Below are positions 35,577 through 43,902 of a stretch of DNA of 64,000 bases, in pieces. This stretch comes from Arcobacter sp. LA11 (GTDB lineage Bacteria; Campylobacterota; Campylobacteria; Campylobacterales; Arcobacteraceae), in NCBI RefSeq assembly GCF_001895145.1, contig NZ_BDIR01000005.1:310001-374000 (forward strand), read 5' to 3'. The stretch's first letter is position 1; the number at the start of each line of letters is the position of its first letter. Made by a program: the position numbers and the translations under genes. The notes under the pieces were generated by a model. That model was given only the letters and a program-made list of their open reading frames with translations. It was not told the DNA's origin and ran no database searches.

Positions 35577-36293
35577 TTAATCTCTTATTCTAATATAAAT
35601 ATGAACATTATTAGAGTCATCATTAAACTTTCGTTCATCAATAACAATATAATTTAAATTTCTTATTAATTTACCTAATTTATCATACCCATAATTTCGC
35701 GAATCAAAAGAAGGATTATTTTTATTAATATAACCTCCTACTGTGGAAAGTCTAGCCCATCCATCATCTTTTGAAACTGCATTAATAGCTGATATTACTA
35801 TAGGTCTAAGTTGAGTATTATCAGATTCATCTTTATTTTCAGGATCTTTTTTCTCTCTTAAAATTTCTGTAAAAACAAACTTATCACAAGCAGCAATGAA
35901 AGCCTCAGGTGTTTTCTTCTCTCCAAAACCATATACAATTAATCCTGATTCTCTAATTCTTGTTGCAAGTCTTGTAAAATCACTATCTGAAGAAATCAAA
36001 CAAAAACCATCTAAACTATTTTCATGTAAAATATCCATCGCATCTATAATTAAAGATGCATCTGTAGCATTTTTTCCTGTAGTATAAGAAAACTGTTGTA
36101 TTGGTTGAATAGCATGTTTATTCAGATGCTCTTTCCACTGTTTTAAATTTGTTGTAGTCCAATCACCATAAGCTCTTTTAATACTAGCAACTCCAAATTT
36201 TGCAACTTCTGCAAGTAATTCAGCTACAAGTGAAGCTTGTGCATTATCTGCATCTATTAATACAGCAAGTTTCACTGTTTTGTTATCTGACAT
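35577..36293 (-). CDS. NYN-domain ribonuclease-like protein with OST-HTH/LOTUS domain
   Basis: A 238-residue protein. The N-terminal NYN (PIN-like) domain (about 8-150) carries AVLIDADNAQASL (Asp pair), TDASLIIDAMD (two Asp) and LISSDSDFTRL, the acidic residues that bind metal in this RNase fold. The C-terminal ~75 residues (RPIVISAINAV, WARLSTVGGYINKNNPSFD, GYDKLGKLIRNL) form a LOTUS/OST-HTH winged helix, thought to bind RNA. It is the common bacterial NYN-LOTUS architecture (LabA/DUF88-like). The RNA target is unknown. It stands alone, and AAGGAAAAAT precedes its ATG. Confidence 0.86.
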   Translation of the reverse strand: MSDNKTVKLAVLIDADNAQASLVAELLAEVAKFGVASIKRAYGDWTTTNLKQWKEHLNKHAIQPIQQFSYTTGKNATDASLIIDAMDILHENSLDGFCLISSDSDFTRLATRIRESGLIVYGFGEKKTPEAFIAACDKFVFTEILREKKDPENKDESDNTQLRPIVISAINAVSKDDGWARLSTVGGYINKNNPSFDSRNYGYDKLGKLIRNLNYIVIDERKFNDDSNNVHIYIRIRD

Positions 36294-36438
36294 ATTTTTC
36301 CTTATATTCTATACACTTTTTATATATTAGCATATAAATATTAGTTTATACTTCTAAAGATACTTTAGATAAAAAAGCCTTATAATTATTAATTTATATG
36401 TTTAATAATTTATTAAATCTCATTTGTTAACATACCTC

Positions 36439-38016
36439 ATGAATAAAAATTTACAGATGGTTTATACTTACCACAATGACACAAAACACTCACAACATAG
36501 ATATGCTAGGTCTTTAGGTTATTTAGATTGGGCAAATCAACCAAATCCATATAGAACCTACTCAAATACAAAAAAGACACAATTGCCATTGTCTTTTGAA
36601 AATAAAACTTTAGAATACAGTCAAATATTTAATCAAAAAAAAGAAGATATACTTTCTGCTCCTTTATGTATAGAAGCAATATCACAATTCTTTCAATTTT
36701 CTCTTGGACTAGCAGCTATCAAAGAACACGGTGAACAATCATGGGCACTAAGATGTAATGCCTCAAGTGGGAACTTACAACCAAGTGAAGCTTATATTGT
36801 TTCAAACGATATACAGGGTATTGAAAATGGACTTCATCACTATTCTCCACAAGAGCATGAGCTAGAATTACTTTCAAGTGCAGATGAAAAGTTATCTTTA
36901 CCAACAGATAGTTTTTTAGTCTGTTTATCATCTATAGTTTGGAGAGAAGCATGGAAATATGGAGAAAGGTCATGGAGATATACACAACTTGATTGTGGGC
37001 ATGCATTAAAAGCTTTAGAAATATCTGCTTTAATCTTAGGATGGGAAATAAAGATTATTAATACAAAAGATTCCGAACTTCAAAACTTAATAGGATTTAA
37101 CCAAGTTTCTAGATATGTTCCAGAAGAAAGAGAACTTCCAGATATGCTAATAAAAGTTTCATTAGCAAATAAACTAAATAATGATTTAATCAATATTCAA
37201 GATGTTAGAGCATCTTTAGAAGAATTTTTTGAGGGAAAGGCAAATCAACTAAGTCATAACTGGCACAAGTGGGATATCTTAGAAAAAATTGAAGATGCAA
37301 CACTAAGTGATGATTTAGATATTAAAAAATATACAAATGACAAGTATGAAACAAATCCATATAGAGAAACTTCTTTTTTGGCAAAAGATATAGTTTTAAA
37401 AAGACGTTCTGCACAAATTATGAACAAAGATGATTGTACAATTACAAAAAAAGAGTTCGAAACTATAATAGCTTCTGTTAAATCAAATAATTCTGCTATT
37501 CATTTGGTAATTTTTGTACATAGCGTAGAAGGTATTGAGTCTGGACTTTATATATTAGTTCGTAATAGTAAACATAGAACCCAACTACAAGATTTATTTA
37601 AAGAAAATTTCCTATGGCAAAAAGTTGATACAGAGGCAGGAGAACTATATAGACTAGAAACAGGAGATTTTAAAGCTATATCAAAAGCAATTTCATGTAG
37701 TCAAGATATCGCAAGTCATGGTGCATTTACTTTAGGAATGCTAGCAGAATTCACAAACCAAATAGAAAAATATGGTGCATCAAAATATAAACAACTATAT
37801 TGGGACTGTGGGGCTATTGGACAGCAGTTGTATTTAGAAACAACATCATTGCAACTATCAGCTACAGGTATTGGCTGTTTCTTAGATGATATACTTCATG
37901 ATATAATAGGATTAAAAACAAATCACTTTCAATCACTATATCATTTTACAGTAGGACGTGGATTAATTGATAATAGGCTATCAACTAAGCTACCTTATAA
38001 AAACTTAGATAATTAG
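36439..38016 (+). CDS. Two-domain SagB/ThcOx-type nitroreductase-family protein
   Basis: A protein of about 525 residues from the SagB/ThcOx group of flavin oxidoreductases. The ATG at 36439 is preferred over the in-frame TTG at 36424, although neither has a strong ribosome binding site. Two nitroreductase-like halves are visible. The first has LRCNASSGNLQPSEAYIVS, HHYSPQEHELELL and LDCGHALKALEISALILGW. The second has LKRRSAQIMNKDD, YILVRNS and WDCGAIGQQLYLETTSLQLSATGIGCF. SagB relatives oxidise azolines in peptide natural products, but no cyclodehydratase or precursor peptide gene lies nearby, so it may have a different role. The duplicated domain is typical of the free-standing subgroup. 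Confidence 0.78.
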   Translation: MNKNLQMVYTYHNDTKHSQHRYARSLGYLDWANQPNPYRTYSNTKKTQLPLSFENKTLEYSQIFNQKKEDILSAPLCIEAISQFFQFSLGLAAIKEHGEQSWALRCNASSGNLQPSEAYIVSNDIQGIENGLHHYSPQEHELELLSSADEKLSLPTDSFLVCLSSIVWREAWKYGERSWRYTQLDCGHALKALEISALILGWEIKIINTKDSELQNLIGFNQVSRYVPEERELPDMLIKVSLANKLNNDLINIQDVRASLEEFFEGKANQLSHNWHKWDILEKIEDATLSDDLDIKKYTNDKYETNPYRETSFLAKDIVLKRRSAQIMNKDDCTITKKEFETIIASVKSNNSAIHLVIFVHSVEGIESGLYILVRNSKHRTQLQDLFKENFLWQKVDTEAGELYRLETGDFKAISKAISCSQDIASHGAFTLGMLAEFTNQIEKYGASKYKQLYWDCGAIGQQLYLETTSLQLSATGIGCFLDDILHDIIGLKTNHFQSLYHFTVGRGLIDNRLSTKLPYKNLDN

Positions 38017-38124
38017 AAAATAGAAAGATAAACTAAATACTAAAAGATTTTTAGTTTTTTTAATCATAAACATTTACATAGAAGTAATATTTAAATATAA
38101 TTCAAAAAACTAAGGATATAAACA

Positions 38125-38400
38125 ATGAAAGATAAAGAAGCATTTGTAAAAAGAGCTGACGCACATATTTTTTTAGCAAACGATCAAATGAGTGAAGAAG
38201 TAAGTCCAGGAGAAGTAAGTTCTTCATTTATGTATGGTCTTACAAGGTTCAATGCATGGATAGCAGCACGTTCATTCGAAACAAAAGAAGATATGATAGA
38301 GGGAAAAGAAGAAGCAATAGAATACTTCCTTAAAGAATATAAACAAATGTTAGAACAACATTTAGATGAACATATTGAAAAATTTGATTTTAATAGCTAA
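38125..38400 (+). CDS. DUF3144-family protein
   Basis: A 91-residue acidic helical protein. FVKRADAHIFLANDQ and SSSFMYGLTRFNAWIAA (about 33-49) are the typical DUF3144 stretches, and the C-terminus is an amphipathic helix (EEAIEYFLKEYKQML). The function of the family is unknown. It has a good ribosome binding site (AAGGATATAAACA before the ATG), stands alone and ends at a strong bidirectional hairpin. Confidence 0.75.
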   Translation: MKDKEAFVKRADAHIFLANDQMSEEVSPGEVSSSFMYGLTRFNAWIAARSFETKEDMIEGKEEAIEYFLKEYKQMLEQHLDEHIEKFDFNS

Positions 38401-38439
38401 TTAATAAATTCCCTAGATTTTATATAGGGAACTTATTAA
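38401..38439. terminator. Bidirectional terminator hairpin
   Basis: TTAATAA-A-TTCCCTA pairs with TAGGGAA-C-TTATTAA, 15 positions with one mismatch and a nine-base loop. It starts right after the DUF3144 stop and overlaps the last codon of the convergent small secreted protein gene. Confidence 0.7.
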
Positions 38440-38780
38440 TACATTACACCATAATTCCATGTTTCTACTATTCTTCCTCCATATATTTCACAAGTACCCG
38501 TACCATAAACAGATAAAAGAAAACCTCCTGATTTAGCAGTGAGAGCTAAACTAAGAATAGCTTTCCCCGCTTCAGTATTAGTATCAATACCTAAAGCACT
38601 TTTATACGCATCATGAACACAAGAAGGAGGAGTCCCAGCAACTGGTTGATTAAAAAAAATCATTCCTCTTCCATCTTTATCAACACGTATAGATTTAACT
38701 TTTGCATTAGGAATACTTCCAATTGCATAAACTTCAGAGCCTATTAAAAACAAAAATAAAAAACTTATAAGCTTTTTCAT
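38436..38780 (-). CDS. Small secreted two-cysteine protein, array member A
   Basis: A 114-residue exported protein. The start at 38780 is chosen because it begins a signal peptide (MKKLISFLFLFLIGSEVYA) after GGAAAATAT; the longer reading from 38852 would overlap the upstream gene. The mature part shares the array pattern. It starts with a strand, VKSIRVDKDGRGMIFF. Then come a first Cys (PPSCVHD), TEAGKAILSLALTAKSGG with the A/S-rich helix, and a second Cys (GTGTCEIYGG) before a final aromatic strand, ETWNYG. The two cysteines probably form a disulfide. Function is unknown. It is the last gene of a five-gene tandem set. Confidence 0.65.
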   Translation of the reverse strand: MKKLISFLFLFLIGSEVYAIGSIPNAKVKSIRVDKDGRGMIFFNQPVAGTPPSCVHDAYKSALGIDTNTEAGKAILSLALTAKSGGFLLSVYGTGTCEIYGGRIVETWNYGVMY

Positions 38781-38794
38781 ATATTTTCCATTAT

Positions 38795-39124
38795 TTACTT
38801 TAACCAAACTTGTTCTATTATTGGCAATCCATTTGTTCCACCACCAGAACAACCTGTTAAGGCTAAATTTAATTTTTTTCCAGAAGCATAAGCAGTTAAT
38901 AAAGCTGAATATTGTCGTTTTCCAGCTTCTGTATCTGCATTTTTAAGCACTAAATATGATGTATCACTACATCCTTTAGGATTATTTGCCCCTGGCATTG
39001 TAATTAATACCATACTATTTGAATAAACACGAATACTTGAAATAGGATAAGTATCAGACCAACCATCATATGCTAATGCGTTAAAAGACATACATATAAC
39101 TATAAAACTAAAGATTATTTTCAA
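38795..39124 (-). CDS. Small secreted two-cysteine protein, array member B
   Basis: A 109-residue exported protein with a signal peptide (IIFSFIVICMSFNALA). The mature domain has the array pattern: ISSIRVYSNSMVLITM, then a first Cys in PKGCSDTSYLVL, TEAGKRQYSALLTAYASGKKLNLAL, a second Cys in TGCSGGG and a final strand, IIEQVWL. The helix TEAGKxxxSxxLTAxxSG is shared almost exactly with member A, so these two are the closest pair. It lies 14 bases upstream of member A. Function is unknown. Confidence 0.65.
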   Translation of the reverse strand: MKIIFSFIVICMSFNALAYDGWSDTYPISSIRVYSNSMVLITMPGANNPKGCSDTSYLVLKNADTEAGKRQYSALLTAYASGKKLNLALTGCSGGGTNGLPIIEQVWLK

Positions 39125-39144
39125 TATAACTCCTTAATATAAAA

Positions 39145-39498
39145 TTATTTTAATACATCTAAATAAGATACTTCACAACTGCCGCTACGTATTGGCAACT
39201 GATCATCAACGTAAAAGGTTATTCTTTTCCCAGATGTAAAAGCCATATAAGCAGCACTAACCAAATGATTATGTTTAGCATCAATATAAACACGAAAAGT
39301 CGTAGTACAATTGATATTTTCTGGCCAAACAATTGGCTTTGTAAACCAAAGTTCAATACTATTATCAAACGTTGTACCTGAATAATCACCAACTACTCTA
39401 ATTTTATTTATTTCCATATTACTTATAATAGTAGATGCAGAAAAAAGAGAACCAGAAAAAAACACTAATAACATAATTAATATATATTTATATTTCAT
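39145..39498 (-). CDS. Small secreted two-cysteine protein, array member C
   Basis: A 117-residue exported protein with a signal peptide ending near SLFSAS. The mature domain has INKIRVVGDYSGTTFDN, SIELWFTKPIVW, a first Cys in NINCTTTF, HLVSAAYMAFTSGKRITFYV, a second Cys in SGSCEVSYLDVL. It keeps the helix-plus-SGK core of the array but is divergent elsewhere. A broken copy of its central part lies at 40205-40288, so this gene or a close relative was duplicated once more. It lies 20 bases upstream of member B. Confidence 0.63.
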   Translation of the reverse strand: MKYKYILIMLLVFFSGSLFSASTIISNMEINKIRVVGDYSGTTFDNSIELWFTKPIVWPENINCTTTFRVYIDAKHNHLVSAAYMAFTSGKRITFYVDDQLPIRSGSCEVSYLDVLK

Positions 39499-39520
39499 TA
39501 AAAGATCCTAGTCACTATTA

Positions 39521-39889
39521 TTAAAAAGAATAATATCTAATATTTGCTTTTTTCCATGCTTCCCATTTATTGCATGAAGAAGGAACATCATCACCATCAA
39601 AATACATATCTTTAATAGTTTTTCCAGATATTTTTGCTGCTAAAAAAGTAGAATACATTGTTTTGCATGTATTTGGGCTGGTAGTATGAGATGTCCCAAG
39701 AACTGACCACTTAGAATCTGGACTACAAAAGAAAACATTATGATTCATACTATCCAACTTTATCATTAGTTTATCATTAGCATGGTAAGCCAAAACTTCA
39801 ACTTTTCCTGAACAAACAACTGTACCAGCTACTGCAACCAAAGAATGAAAAAATACGATTGATACAACAATTATTTTTTTTATATTCAT
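39521..39889 (-). CDS. Small secreted cysteine protein, array member D
   Basis: A 122-residue exported protein, starting at the ATG at 39889 (MNIKKIIVV), which gives a better signal peptide than the upstream Met at 39901. The mature part has VVCSGKVEVLAYHANDKL, FFCSPDSKW, SPNTCKTMYSTFLAAKISGKTI and PSSCNKWEAW. It has four cysteines instead of two, but keeps the A/S-rich helix and SGK turn. Hence it belongs to the same family with an extra disulfide. It lies 22 bases upstream of member C. Confidence 0.6.
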   Translation of the reverse strand: MNIKKIIVVSIVFFHSLVAVAGTVVCSGKVEVLAYHANDKLMIKLDSMNHNVFFCSPDSKWSVLGTSHTTSPNTCKTMYSTFLAAKISGKTIKDMYFDGDDVPSSCNKWEAWKKANIRYYSF

Positions 39890-39949
39890 AAATAATCCCA
39901 ATTTTATAAGTTAAATCTCATTTGTAATTAAAATGTATTAATTACAATA

Positions 39950-40160
39950 TTTAATTATTTGAATAATATCTAAATTAATATTAATTTTTATAACTATATT
40001 AATTACTTTATTTGAATAGGAAGCAAACTTAAAAAACTCAAAGCCTCAAGGAGAGAAAATTGGGCTTTTTCTATATCATTTTGTTTTGGGTCTATTAGAT
40101 AATTTTTTGAAGTTTCAAAGTTTGATTTTTTTAGATTATTATTTATAAAAGATGTTAGTT
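39950..40160. repeat. 211-bp copy of the pentapeptide gene's 3' end and flank
   Basis: This stretch matches 40746-40956 base for base except for about three substitutions, with a constant offset of 796 bases and no gaps. On the minus strand it encodes the last ~52 residues of the pentapeptide-repeat protein (LTSFINNNLKKSNF onward) and its downstream flank. It has no start codon of its own. Confidence 0.9.
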
Positions 40161-40204
40161 TTTTTTTAACTTCGTCATAGAAATTATTCCAGAAGCTTTT
40201 TAGA
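40161..40204 (-). pseudogene. Fragment of hrpB 3' region
   Basis: Minus-strand translation gives LKSFWNNFYDEVKKKL, matching LKSFWNNSYDEVRKEL in the intact hrpB product (around 41473-41517). It is joined in frame to the pentapeptide tail copy, as if the segment between the two genes' ends had been deleted. It is more diverged than the adjoining copy. Confidence 0.8.
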
Positions 40205-40288
40205 CCAAACGATTGGCTTTATGAACCAAAGGACAATACAATGATTAAACGTTGTACCTGAATAATCACCAATTACTCTAATTTTACG
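40205..40288 (-). pseudogene. Fragment of a secreted-protein array gene (C-like)
   Basis: Minus-strand translation gives RKIRVIGDYSGTTFNH and LWFIKPIVW, matching KIRVVGDYSGTTFDN and LWFTKPIVW of array member C. It lacks a start, signal peptide and C-terminus, and runs out of frame into the hrpB fragment. Confidence 0.8.
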
Positions 40289-40294
40289 TCTCTA

Positions 40295-40630
40295 TTATTC
40301 TATATATAGATATGTTAATTCACCACTTTCATTAATTTGAGGATACCAACAATTATCAGTTTTTGCAACAACAGTTACTGTTAAATTCATAGCTTTTGAT
40401 GATAAAAGTAAACTCATATATTTTTCTAAATGAGGATGGTCTCCAGGAATATAAAAACCACTATTATTCTGACAGTTAGCTTCGGGAAAGTTAAAACCTG
40501 CAACTAAAACTTGACCATTATTATATATATAAATTCTTTTAACTTTTCCAGTAGCTGTACCAGTAGCTGCATATACACTTATATTAATTAGCAGCAATTG
40601 TAATAGAAAAATAAATTTTATCTTCTTCAT
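40295..40630 (-). CDS. Small secreted two-cysteine protein, array member E
   Basis: A 111-residue exported protein. The start at 40630 gives a standard signal peptide (MKKIKFIFLLQLLLI, ending near VYAAT); the longer frame from 40744 lacks support. The mature domain has GKVKRIYIYNNGQVLVAGF, a first Cys in PEANCQNNSGFYIPGD, EKYMSLLLSSKAMNLTVTVVA, a second Cys in KTDNCWYP and a last strand, LTYLYIE. It fits the array pattern and also resembles small exported proteins common in marine gammaproteobacteria. It is separated from member D by the mosaic of gene fragments. Confidence 0.63.
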   Translation of the reverse strand: MKKIKFIFLLQLLLINISVYAATGTATGKVKRIYIYNNGQVLVAGFNFPEANCQNNSGFYIPGDHPHLEKYMSLLLSSKAMNLTVTVVAKTDNCWYPQINESGELTYLYIE

Positions 40631-40745
40631 TTGATTATTCCTTAAGTATTTTAAAATTATATAATTAGTTAGTATATCAATAAAATGAAAATTCAATAAA
40701 CATATAAAAAATAGAACATCTTTACATCTTATTAAAGAACTCAAA

Positions 40746-40956
40746 TTTAATTATTTGAATAATATCTAAATTAATATTAATTTTTATAACTATATTAATT
40801 ACTTTATTTGAATAGGAAGCAAACTTAAAAAACTCAAAGCCTCAGGGAGAGAAAATTGGGCTTTTTCAATGTCATTTTGTTTTGGGTCTATTAGATAATT
40901 TTTTGAAGTTTCAAAGTTTGATTTTTTTAGATTATTATTTATAAAAGATGTTAGTT
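40746..40956. repeat. Source copy of the 211-bp repeat (3' end of pentapeptide gene)
   Basis: Partner of 39950-40160. It covers the last ~52 codons of the intact pentapeptide-repeat gene and about 53 bases of its downstream flank. Confidence 0.9.
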
Positions 40957-41365
40957 CTAAATCACAGTTATCAAAAACTGCACGTTCTAGATTACACTCT
41001 TCAAAGCCAGTATCTTTTATAAGTGAATTAATAAATTTCATTCCTCTTAAATCTAACATATGAAAAGAGTTTTGGGATAAATTGCAAGAATCAAATTTCA
41101 CATCAAATGGTTCATCACACTTACTCCAAGATAGTCCTAAAAGCTTTGAGTTTTCAAATATAACATCATTGAAAGTACAAGAATTCAAAGAAGATAAAGA
41201 CAAATCACATTTTATAAAAGTACACTCTGTGAATTTACAACTATAAAAAATAGCTTTTGAAAAATCACATTTTATGAAAGTACAATTATCAAAATAAATA
41301 CCATCTAGATTTTTATCAGAGTATTCTATAAATTCTTCTTCCCAATAATCATTTGTCTTAAACAT
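40799..41365 (-). CDS. Pentapeptide-repeat protein
   Basis: A 188-residue protein built of A(D/N)LXX-type pentapeptide repeats, for example DNCTFIKCDFSKAIFYSCKF and DNCDLELTSFIN, predicted to form a right-handed quadrilateral beta-helix. A break around residues 80-110 (WSKCDEPFDVKF) suggests two helical columns, as in Qnr-type DNA-gyrase-protecting proteins. It is shorter than Qnr, and no resistance function should be assumed. It is 11 bases downstream of hrpB on the same strand, so likely cotranscribed. Its 3' end has been copied to 39950-40160. Confidence 0.8.
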   Translation of the reverse strand: MFKTNDYWEEEFIEYSDKNLDGIYFDNCTFIKCDFSKAIFYSCKFTECTFIKCDLSLSSLNSCTFNDVIFENSKLLGLSWSKCDEPFDVKFDSCNLSQNSFHMLDLRGMKFINSLIKDTGFEECNLERAVFDNCDLELTSFINNNLKKSNFETSKNYLIDPKQNDIEKAQFSLPEALSFLSLLPIQIK

Positions 41366-41376
41366 TTTATTCTTTT

Positions 41377-43893
41377 TTATTTGGATTTTAACATATTTTT
41401 CTTTGTTTTATTTGTAGCAATTGCTTCAAAAGGATTATCAGGCCAATAATGTTTTTTATACTTTGAAAACAACTCTTTTCTAACCTCATCGTAGGAATTG
41501 TTCCAGAAACTTTTTAAATCATAAGTTATTTGTATAGGTCTTCGTGCAGGACTTAAAAGATGTATTTGCAAAGAAACCGTATTATTCAATATCTTTGGAG
41601 TATCACTCATACCAAACATCTCTTGTATCTTAACAGCTAAAATAGGAGTTTTACTATTGCTATAATCAATCTTTATATTTGAACCACTTGGCACCTTTAT
41701 ATAACTTGGTGCAAGAATATCTAAGCGTTGTTGATTCTCCCAAGAGATTGAGCCAAACAAAATAGAATACAAATCCAACGATTCCAGTTCTTTTACTGTT
41801 TTAATATTATGTAAATAAGGTTCAAGCCAATCTTCTACTCTTTCTAATAAAGACTCTGTAGTAAATTCTTCTAAATCGATATCCATATTTTCTCTTATAA
41901 AATTAACCCTATTTTTTAAATCAATTGTTTTTTTATCCCAAGTTAAAAGCTCTAAACCCTCTTTTTTAATTAACTCTAAAAGAAGTTTTGAAAAATCATG
42001 TTTTGATTCAGTTGGTATTGGTGTTGAATATAATTCAAGTTCATAAAAATAGCATTTTTTTCTTATATCAAATTTTTTATTCTCTTTGTTATAAGTTATG
42101 CTCTCTTCTTTTTTAATATATGTTTTAAACTCTTTTTCTATTGTTTCTAAAGATATTCTAAGAGCTAAGTTTATATATGAGTTTTTATTATGTGCATTTA
42201 TATTTGATACTACTAGAAACTCTTCGTTGAACAAAGCATCTTCTATATTTAAAATAGCACCTTTACCATTACTTAGTTTATATCTATTGTCATTTTCTGC
42301 TCTTTTACGGGCAAGTCTATCAGGATATGCTAAAAGAAGTAAGATACTTAAAATATCTTCACTTATTGGGGTTTTATTTTTTTTAACTTTTTCAATAGTT
42401 TTTAATTTTGAATAAAAAAAATCTGCTTGTTTTAAAACATTTTTTGCATGAAAAGAATTTATAAAAAAACTATCAAAATCCTTTTCATATAAATGTACAA
42501 ACCTTGAGTATATATCACAATTAAAATTCCTATTTGTAAATATATCTTTTTCAATTAACATTGCTGATAAAAGGCAAGCTTCATAGGCAAAACCAAAATT
42601 GTTTGCACCTAATATCATAAAAGCAAACCTTGGATGAATTCCAAGAGAAAAAGATTTCTTACCAAAAGGTGTTATCTCAAAACTTTCATCTATCATCTTT
42701 AGTTCTTGAAGTATTGTTTTTGTACCGTTTTGAGCTTGCTCTAATGGATAATCTAAAAACTTCAACTCTTTAATATCTTTAATACCCCAAAGAGCTAAAT
42801 CTAAGAAAAATGAAGTTAAATCAGATCTTAGTATTTCAGGTTTTGTTGAGTTTTGTAATATCTTACTTTTATGCCAAAGTTTATAACACTTCCCATCGCT
42901 TAGTCTTCCAGCACGTCCTGCTCTTTGAACAGCTGAATCATCTGAAATAAAAGATAATTCTAAGTGATTCATTCCATTTGAATAGTTATATATTGATTGC
43001 TTTTCTAAGCCAGAATCAACCACAACTTTTACTCCTTCAATAGTCAAAGATGTTTGGGCAATATTAGTTGAAAGGATTATTTTTCTTTTTTTTGATTTAG
43101 ATATAGCTTTATCTTGCTTTTGTTTGTTAAGAGCGGAATACAAGGGAAGAATTTCTATATCTTTACCTTTTAATTTATCTTCTAATAAAGATTGAAGTTT
43201 TTTAATCTCTTTTGCACCAGCTAAAAAAACTAAAATATCTCCTTCATCTTCTTTTATAGCTTTTAGCGTAGTATCTAAAAGAAGAAGATGTATACTCTTG
43301 ATATCTGGTTGTTTTATATTTGCTTCAAGATATATATTTTCAACACTATAAGACTTACCTTTTGAACTTATAATAGGAACATCACCTAAAAGATTTATCA
43401 ACTCCTTTGAGTTTAGCGTTGCAGACATGATTAACAGTTTTAAATCATCCCTTAAAAGTTCTTGTACTTGCAAAGATAAAGCAAGAGATAAATCAGTATG
43501 TATACTTCTTTCATGGAATTCATCAAAAATCACTAAAGCAACATCTTCTAAAGCTTGATCACTTTGAAGTTTTCGTACTAGTATAGCTTCAGTTACAACT
43601 AATAATTTTGTATTTTTAGAGTAACAGCTCTCCATCTTTACTTGATATCCAATACTTTGACCTACTTCTTCTCCTAAAAGTTTAGCCATTTGTTGTGCAA
43701 CCATTCGTGCAGCTACTCTTCTAGGTTCAAGCATAATAATCATCTTATCTTCAAGCCAAGATTCATTTAGTAAAGAAATAGGAACTACAGTACTTTTTCC
43801 AGCCCCTGGTGGTGCTTCTAAAATAAGAGTAGACTCTCTTTTTAGTGTAGTTTTTATATCATCTAAGACTTCATAAATGGGTAAGTTTTTCAT
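41377..43893 (-). CDS. hrpB: ATP-dependent helicase HrpB
   Basis: An 838-residue DEAH-box helicase of the HrpB type, usual length for the family. EAPPGAGKST (Walker A, about 24-33), LEPRRVAARMVA, IFDEFHERSIHTDL (about 123-136, DEFH box), MSATLNS, STNIAQTSLTIEGV and VQRAGRAGR (about 323-331) make a complete motif set. The HA2/OB and HrpB-specific C-terminal parts follow (LSPARRPIQITYDL, FWNNSYDEVRKEL, YWPDNPFEA). Its role in bacteria is poorly known, probably in RNA metabolism. It lies ten bases downstream of the EamA transporter gene. A piece of its 3' end recurs at 40161-40204. Confidence 0.93.
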   Translation of the reverse strand: MKNLPIYEVLDDIKTTLKRESTLILEAPPGAGKSTVVPISLLNESWLEDKMIIMLEPRRVAARMVAQQMAKLLGEEVGQSIGYQVKMESCYSKNTKLLVVTEAILVRKLQSDQALEDVALVIFDEFHERSIHTDLSLALSLQVQELLRDDLKLLIMSATLNSKELINLLGDVPIISSKGKSYSVENIYLEANIKQPDIKSIHLLLLDTTLKAIKEDEGDILVFLAGAKEIKKLQSLLEDKLKGKDIEILPLYSALNKQKQDKAISKSKKRKIILSTNIAQTSLTIEGVKVVVDSGLEKQSIYNYSNGMNHLELSFISDDSAVQRAGRAGRLSDGKCYKLWHKSKILQNSTKPEILRSDLTSFFLDLALWGIKDIKELKFLDYPLEQAQNGTKTILQELKMIDESFEITPFGKKSFSLGIHPRFAFMILGANNFGFAYEACLLSAMLIEKDIFTNRNFNCDIYSRFVHLYEKDFDSFFINSFHAKNVLKQADFFYSKLKTIEKVKKNKTPISEDILSILLLLAYPDRLARKRAENDNRYKLSNGKGAILNIEDALFNEEFLVVSNINAHNKNSYINLALRISLETIEKEFKTYIKKEESITYNKENKKFDIRKKCYFYELELYSTPIPTESKHDFSKLLLELIKKEGLELLTWDKKTIDLKNRVNFIRENMDIDLEEFTTESLLERVEDWLEPYLHNIKTVKELESLDLYSILFGSISWENQQRLDILAPSYIKVPSGSNIKIDYSNSKTPILAVKIQEMFGMSDTPKILNNTVSLQIHLLSPARRPIQITYDLKSFWNNSYDEVRKELFSKYKKHYWPDNPFEAIATNKTKKNMLKSK

Positions 43894-43902
43894 TATCTTA
43901 TA

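Noticed and set aside
38781-38852. Longer N-terminus for secreted array member A
   Set aside because: It overlaps array member B and precedes a complete signal peptide starting at 38780.
40799-41365. Pentapeptide protein as a Qnr quinolone-resistance gene
   Set aside because: Only the general beta-helix pattern is shared; the length and key loops of Qnr are not evident, so a resistance label is not justified.
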